From Archegozetes longisetosus (lineage: Eukaryota > Arthropoda > Arachnida > Sarcoptiformes > Trhypochthoniidae): a stretch of 64,000 bases of DNA. Positions 59,006 to 64,000 of this stretch are shown here, piece by piece; the first letter of the stretch is position 1; each line of letters begins with the position of its first letter. A model generated the notes under the pieces. That model was not told the DNA's origin and made no database searches. It was given only the letters and a program-made list of their open reading frames with translations. The position numbers and the translations under genes were made by a program. Location of the stretch: contig JAEMBT020000009.1 in the NCBI GenBank assembly GCA_018873245.2, forward strand, positions 6,611,180 through 6,675,179, read 5' to 3'.

Positions 59006-59714
59006 CTATCCCTACATACGTTCGATCAATGCTTTTATGTAAATTATATTGATTTAATTAGCTGAAAGTAATAAAAAGAAATGCAAAACACTTGTACATG
59101 CATTATACGTATTTGATTGAATCTTTCTATTAGTATATGAATAGGTAGGGAAACGAAACAGGAACAACACTTTTAAATTAACCAGTATTGAAAAGCTAAA
59201 TTCTTAAGAAAATTATAGAATAAAAGCCTTCTAGAACCAAACAGGCTTTGTAAATTTGCTAAATAAATACATATTTTCAAATTTACCGATAGGATGCGCT
59301 ATAACATGGAGTTATCTTCAGTTATATATTTTTCAATATTTTTAAAAATTCATCGGATGACTATTTCGATTTTTAAGAATTTTGTGATTATTTAGTCGAG
59401 ATAGGATAATATTTGAATAATTATTTATTCAAATCGTTACCTTATTTAATCGTTTTTAGTTCTAAATCTCTGTCCGAATATGATTAACATTGAAAGTTAC
59501 AGAAAAACAATTATTCTTCCTCACATTAGACAGAATGGAAGTTGATTCAATCAAGAAAATTAAATCAATATTACACACACCTAATCAATACTTTTATGTA
59601 AATTATGTTGATTTAATTAGTGGAAAACTATTAAGAAAGAAATACAAAGCACTTGTCAAATAATAAACATTACATGCATTATATTTGATTGAGTTTTTTC
59701 ATCAATTTGTGAAT
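59006..59714 (+). promoter_or_regulatory. Two tandem copies of the GR upstream block
   Basis: Copy 1 at about 59020-59215 (TGCAAAACACTTGT, ATTTGATTGAATCTTTC) is not followed by a GR gene. Copy 2 at about 59585-59714 (ATACAAAGCACTTGTCAAAT, AATAAACATTACATGCATTA, TTTGATTGAGTTTTTTC, AATTTGTGAAT) belongs to GR-11 and is interrupted by the MITE at 59715. Confidence 0.5.
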
Positions 59715-60137
59715 TGGGGTGACCAAGCGTCCAGATTTGAGCTGAATAGACACTTCTATCACAAATGCTTTATCTTATTAGCAATTCAATATATTAGGTG
59801 GGCCCATAAATTCCCGGAATTTTAATCGTTATCGTTAACTGAATTTATTCCGACTAGTTATGGGCCCACCTAATATATTGTTTCTAATTTAATGCATTTT
59901 GATCTGTTGAAATTACTCGTATCTAATTTCTTGTTCAGAACTTTGCAATTATGTTAAAATAATTTAAACTACCCGATTCTACAAAATCATAAAAGAAATA
60001 TAATTGTTTTCAGAGTTAAAAGTTTGTAACTTATATTCATTGAGTACGGTAAATAAATATTAAATCTTCAAGATAAACTTCAAAAGAGACCTTTCAATTT
60101 TTTTTCCAGATTTTCCCTCTATGACATAGTCACCTTA
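59715..60137. mobile_element. hAT MITE inserted in the GR-11 upstream block, TSD TTGTGAAT
   Basis: TTGTGAAT at 59707-59714 and 60138-60145 (perfect 8 bp). Ends TGGGGTGACCAAGCG and TAAGGTGACTATGTC. 423 bp, non-coding. The left-end sequence recurs inverted near 63390-63475. Confidence 0.8.
59789..59879. mobile_element. Nested 90-bp palindromic MITE
   Basis: ATATTAGGTGGGCCCATAA and its inverted copy TTATGGGCCCACCTAATAT enclose about 50 bp, inside the MITE at 59715-60137. The TTAGG(T)GGGCCCATAA end looks mariner-like; non-coding. Confidence 0.6.
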
Positions 60138-60278
60138 TTGTGAATAGATAGAGAAATAAAATAAAAACTTTTAAGCTAATCAATATTAAAAACTAAATTC
60201 TTATAAGTATTATAGAATAAGATGTTTTCTCAGAACAAGTAGACTTTGTTAAACTCGTGAGAATCTATTACGAAAATT

Positions 60279-61538
60279 ATGGCTTTAAAATTTAAGAAAA
60301 ATTTTCCAATAGTCAAAATCTACGTTTGGTTTTACCGTTTATTTCTAATTCCTTTAGGTGGAATAGCATTTAACTCAAACGGCAAACTTTATATCAATAA
60401 ATATTTCAAATACTTTGGATATTTTTGCCAATTTTATATAACATGTTGTATCATATCCACTTTCTATATATTCGCAAGCTCAGCACAAATACTCTCAATG
60501 AGTAAGCCAGATTTGGTCTTAGCTTGTGCTATGGGATCTGGAATGTATCTATTACGATGTATTCATCTATTATCTAATGTATTTTATGTAAATTTAAATG
60601 GAATTAAGTTTTATGAGATTTTTTTTCGAATGAAAATCAAGAAGAATCAGATCAAACTATTCATTGTATGGGTCGCTCATATAATATTACCTATATTAAT
60701 GGTTACTTACGAACTCTATTCTACAAGTTTGATTCAAGCATCAAGTTTATTATTCACTACTTCTATAATAATGTTTAAAATCTGTGGTTTCATTGCTGTT
60801 TGGGTCGTTCCATTTCTGACTTGGATCACTTCAATTTATTTTTATGAGTGCTTAATTAGTTTGAAGCTCGATCTCATCAAAGTAATAAACAGGAATTCAA
60901 GTAATTTTTGAAATAGAATAATCATGTGATTATTTATTCATTTGATTTCTCATTCAAAGGAAATTCGTACTTCAAAACTATCTCAGGAGGAAAATCATCA
61001 CAAAATATTTGTCTACTCATGAATCTGAGAAGCAGGTTCATTAAATTACGCAATACTATCAACAGTTTGGATCAATCGATTTCATGGGTTGTCAAATTAG
61101 ATATAACAGAGACTATGATTTCAATAATGATCAACATCTATATGTTCGCCATATCAGAACGAAACTTTTTCATTAAAGAACAAACGAAATCATTGGCTTT
61201 CTGTAGCATTACTTCCGCGATCAAATTGATTATCAGCTGTTACATTAATGGACTAGTACACGAAGAATCCGACAAAATTTATGCTGTTTTGGATGATATG
61301 AATACTCGAGATATGAATGAAGAGGAATACAATGAATGGTTTGCGTTTAAGAATACTTCTCGAGAAATAAGATTCGGTTTTACAATTGGAGGTTATGCTG
61401 ATCTGAGAAAGACAACTTTGATTACGGTATGAAACTCTAGTTTTTATAACAAGAATTAAGGCTGATTTCTTCGAAACTTTACAGATATTCTCATTCATAT
61501 TGAACTATACGGTTATTCTGTTGCAAACTACTCGGTAG
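60279..61538 (+). CDS. GR-11, intact gustatory-receptor-like protein (380 aa, subfamily B)
   Basis: Exons 60279-60900 (622 nt, phase 1, donor GTAATT), 60960-61426 (467 nt, acceptor TCAAAG) and 61485-61538 (54 nt, acceptor TTACAG). Open throughout. N-terminus MALKFKKNFPIVKIYVWFYR, PLGGIAFNSNGKLYINKY, FYVNLNGIKFYEIFFR, VWVVPFLTWITSIYF, GLVHEESDKIY, FGFTIGGYADLRKTTL and NYTVILLQTTR. Closest visible relative in exon 2 and exon 3 is GR-1. The minus-strand frame at 61253 is a shadow. Confidence 0.88.
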
Positions 61539-61784
61539 GATATATCGATGTACTTTAAGAATGAGCAGAATATTAATTACTATATAAAGAGTATATTAAC
61601 AATTATTGGTGCACTCAAACATCTCTAATTAGTACTAAAACGAACCAAAAATAAGTTTGATCGATATTGTGTATCAGAATAAATAGTTATATAGAAATGT
61701 TCTAAATCTACTGTGACAAAAATTTAACAACTTTTGTATAAAATCTGTTTAAGTATTAGAGAGATTCATAAGTCTAAAGAGAGT
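61539..61784. other. GR-11 3' flank
   Basis: Parallels the 3' flank of GR-1 (665-780: ATAGGATATATCG, TGTACTTTAAGAATGA), supporting a recent duplication between the two. No other feature. Confidence 0.45.
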
Positions 61785-62245
61785 TGTATCTGCTGAATAA
61801 GAAAAGTTACAATCAATATATTTTAGAATTATATTTTGTATTGCATTTTAAGCTTCTTGACCAATTGCCATCATAGGTATACATATGGTGGCATTTTTTC
61901 ACTTATTAATAGCAATGTAATACTTGCTCGAAACGATCAACTGTTGGATAGTTTATAAATTCAGTTATTAATTACACAAAAATAGATGACTGCAACATAA
62001 AGTATCTCTAACTTGATATAAATATGTTTAAAACTTCCTTATCATTAAAATATAGTTTTCGCATCACATTTGAATCTCACCAAGATCAAAAGAATAAATG
62101 AATAAAATGCCACCATTTGTATATCGTTGCTTCCCCTGCGGTCAAAATTGGTTAAGTAGCATGAAATGCAATACAGAATATAATTCTCAAATGTAATGAA
62201 TGTAAATTTTTTTTATTCAATAGATACAATTCTCACAAGACATTT
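61785..62245. mobile_element. Fold-back element, about 460 bp
   Basis: Inverted arms: AGTTGTATCTGCTGAATAAG, AGAATTATATTTTGTATTGC and ATATGGTGGCATTTT on the left. Their complements on the right are AAATGCCACCAT, GCAATACAGAATATAATTCT and TTATTCAATAGATACAATT. Non-coding. Confidence 0.6.
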
Positions 62246-62555
62246 GAATCGCCCTAATATTTGTTGCATATAGTTGTATCTTATATCTATTATATGGTGA
62301 CAAAGTCTTATCAAGCCCAAATCTGGACGAAAAGAGTCAAAGGACCTCCTTTGAGATTTCTCTTAAAGTCTCTATATATACTTACAGTGTTGTATCAACA
62401 TAATAGTCACATAACTTCAACTGTGAAAAACAATTGTATTTCTTATATGATTTCACAGCATCGAGTGGTTAAAGTTATTTTCAAAGTTACAAATAAGATA
62501 TCAAAGACGAGAAATTTCAAAAAATTAAATATTTAACTTAGAAATAATACACAGT
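62246..62555. other. Spacer, possible left part of a hAT MITE
   Basis: TATGGTGACAAAGTC at about 62294 may pair with GACGCTTGGTCACC at 63452, but no target duplication supports it. The 91-codon frame at 62261 is not credible. Confidence 0.3.
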
Positions 62556-63381
62556 CATTGACAAAACTCCGGATCTCGGTTTTAAAGCATTTTATAACCT
62601 AAATATGGTTCAATTTGAATGAGAATTTTTTTGAAGAGACTGTGGGTTGCGAAAAACTTTTTTTACAAAATGGCGTATTCCGCCTCTCATGGGTTTGTCC
62701 ATAGATAACTTTAATTCACACAGAAGTAACCAGTGAACATTTTTGAATTCTGATAAACGTAATCAAAGCTACTTAAAAATGATTGGATAAGTATATTTTT
62801 GTTTGACCGAAAATCTCTTAACTTCAGATTTATAGGGCATTAAACTTTTAAAAATCGATTTTTCAGTTGAGCAGAACTTTTCGAATAAGAGCCCAAATAT
62901 CTAAATATTGATGTCAAATTAAAGCTTTTAAACGTTCTGTTTGAATGATCATTTGCTCAAATATTCAAATCCGAATAATAAAAATTTTTTAAATTAAACA
63001 ACTAATCAATTCTAATATTGTTAAAACGATTTTAGATAAGTTATATTGAAATCAAAACAATGAGCGGAATCAAAAGATAAAGTGAAATTTGCGCTATATA
63101 TAAAATGAACTTGACTATAGATATATGAGCAAATGTTACTTAGAAAGAATTCTTTAAAAGCATTAGTTTGATTCCATTCATCATAATTCAAAAACGTTTA
63201 TTAGTTACTTCTGTGTATATCAACGTTATTTACGGCAGACCCATGGGTAGCGGAATACGCCACTTCGTGGAAAGTTTTCCGCAATCCATTTTTCGTTTCT
63301 CCAAAAAGAATTTCATTCAAATAGAATCACATTTAGGGATATATAATGCTTAAAAACCGAGACTCGGAGTTTTGCCAATAA
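62556..63381. mobile_element. Fold-back element, about 825 bp
   Basis: Left end TTGACAAAACTCCGGATCTC with GGTTTTAAAGCATT; right end AATGCTTAAAAACCGAGACT with CGGAGTTTTGCCAA. Arms of about 180 bp (GGCGTATTCCGC, ACCCATGGG-like, CACAGAAGTAAC). The loop is AT-rich with no gene. Confidence 0.7.
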
Positions 63382-63475
63382 CTGTACGCTGAATTGCTAA
63401 TAAAATGGAACATTTGTGGCAAGCTTTATCTATTTATTTTGCTGAAGTCTAGACGCTTGGTCACCTTAATCAATT
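63382..63475 (-). mobile_element. End fragment of hAT MITE related to 59715-60137
   Basis: The complement reads AAGGTGACCAAGCGTCTAGA, then TTGCCACAAATG and TTATTAGCAATTCA, matching the left end at 59715-59790. Its other end is obscured by the adjacent fold-back element. Confidence 0.5.
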
Positions 63476-63929
63476 AAGAGAGAGAGAGTATTGTGTTCCA
63501 ATTAAACAAATATATTTTTCAAGATAAATCATTCATTGTCTCTATTGGGTTAACAAAATTGAGACATCTAAAAACTAGGAATCTTCTCACATGTGAATTC
63601 TAGTTCCACGTCTTTAATGCGTGAATTATTGAGGGCATCATTCTTCCCGCATATACATTTCAGTGAAATGAATTTTCTCTGAGAAACATCTCCATAATTT
63701 GGATTTTTGAGATGAGTCAAGAAACAACCAAAATAATTGAAACTCAAGAACAAATTAACATAACCTAATTAGTAATTGTAGCGCATGCAACATTAAATTC
63801 TGAAATTTTCGTTTAATTGCAACTTTTGAATCAAGAGTCAGAATTATTTGAAAATAGCATAAATTGACATGTTATATAAATGATCAAAAGCCATCTCTCG
63901 AGGTTTGACAAAAGATTATATATTTAATA
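63476..63929. other. Intergenic, nothing recognised
   Basis: A short GAGAGAGAGAG run at about 63479, then AT-rich DNA. The minus-strand 61-codon frame at 63568 shows no domain. Confidence 0.3.
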
Positions 63930-64000
63930 AATGCTTTCATATAAATTATTGTCGTTTTATTTGTAAAAATAATATTAAGAAAAAATATAAAGCACTTATC
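63930..64000 (+). promoter_or_regulatory. GR upstream block at window end
   Basis: ATGCTTTCATATAAATTATT, then AAGAAAAAATATAAAGCACTT, matches the start of the blocks before GR-11 (59590) and GR-9. A further GR gene probably begins a few hundred bases beyond the window. Confidence 0.45.

Noticed and set aside
62261-62536. 91-codon plus-strand frame
   Set aside because: Composition is typical of random AT-rich DNA and it lies between fold-back elements.

Overview
The window is very AT-rich eukaryotic DNA: short genes split by mostly 50-110 bp GT-AG introns, many small inverted-repeat transposons, and no bacterial-style operons. The resident genes are a tandem family of seven-transmembrane chemoreceptors whose last exon carries the C-terminal signature of arthropod gustatory receptors (GRs, 7tm_7). 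I infer an arthropod genome with a locally expanded GR cluster. A mite or another lineage with compact introns is possible, but I cannot name the species.

Layout. From 1 to about 18.3 kb there are seven GR loci: GR-1 (cut by the window edge), GR-2 pseudogene, GR-3 intact, GR-4 pseudogene, GR-5 on the minus strand with one frameshift, GR-6 intact on the minus strand, and GR-7 pseudogene. Small transposons and one mariner relic lie between them. At 19.45-20.53 kb is an unrelated four-exon gene for a secreted Ala/Gly/Lys-rich protein. From 22.1 to 28.3 kb comes a run of decayed DNA transposons: a Tc1-like element, a Mutator-like element (MULE), a mariner relic, and a hAT element with intact ends and a perfect 8-bp target duplication. 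From 51.6 kb to the end the GR cluster resumes with GR-8, GR-9, a relic (GR-10) and GR-11. A conserved GR upstream block at the window end suggests that another GR follows.

The centre (28,278-50,920) is a 22.6 kb structure with two almost identical inverted arms of about 10.9 kb around an 839-bp core. Each arm holds a TIR-bearing transposon coding for an integrase-like DDE transposase (IS3EU-like by my reading) and, divergently, a multi-exon protein-kinase-like gene with a novel N-terminal region. The core holds one small gene for a secreted cysteine-rich peptide. The whole 22.6 kb is flanked by a direct 6-bp repeat, CAATAG. An inverted duplication made after insertion, or a hairpin assembly artefact, would give reverse-complement flanks instead, so the pair of elements appears to have moved as one composite unit carrying the peptide gene. 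The left arm keeps the transposase reading frame open but has a broken kinase; the right arm has the reverse. This is the best candidate for an undescribed system here.

The GR genes share a rigid structure: exon 1 of about 622-649 nt ending in phase 1, exon 2 of 440 or 467 nt ending in phase 0, and a 51-66 nt last exon carrying TM7. They also share an upstream sequence block. Two subfamilies are present: type A (GR-3, -5, -7) and type B (all others). All functional statements are inferred from sequence patterns; no search was run.
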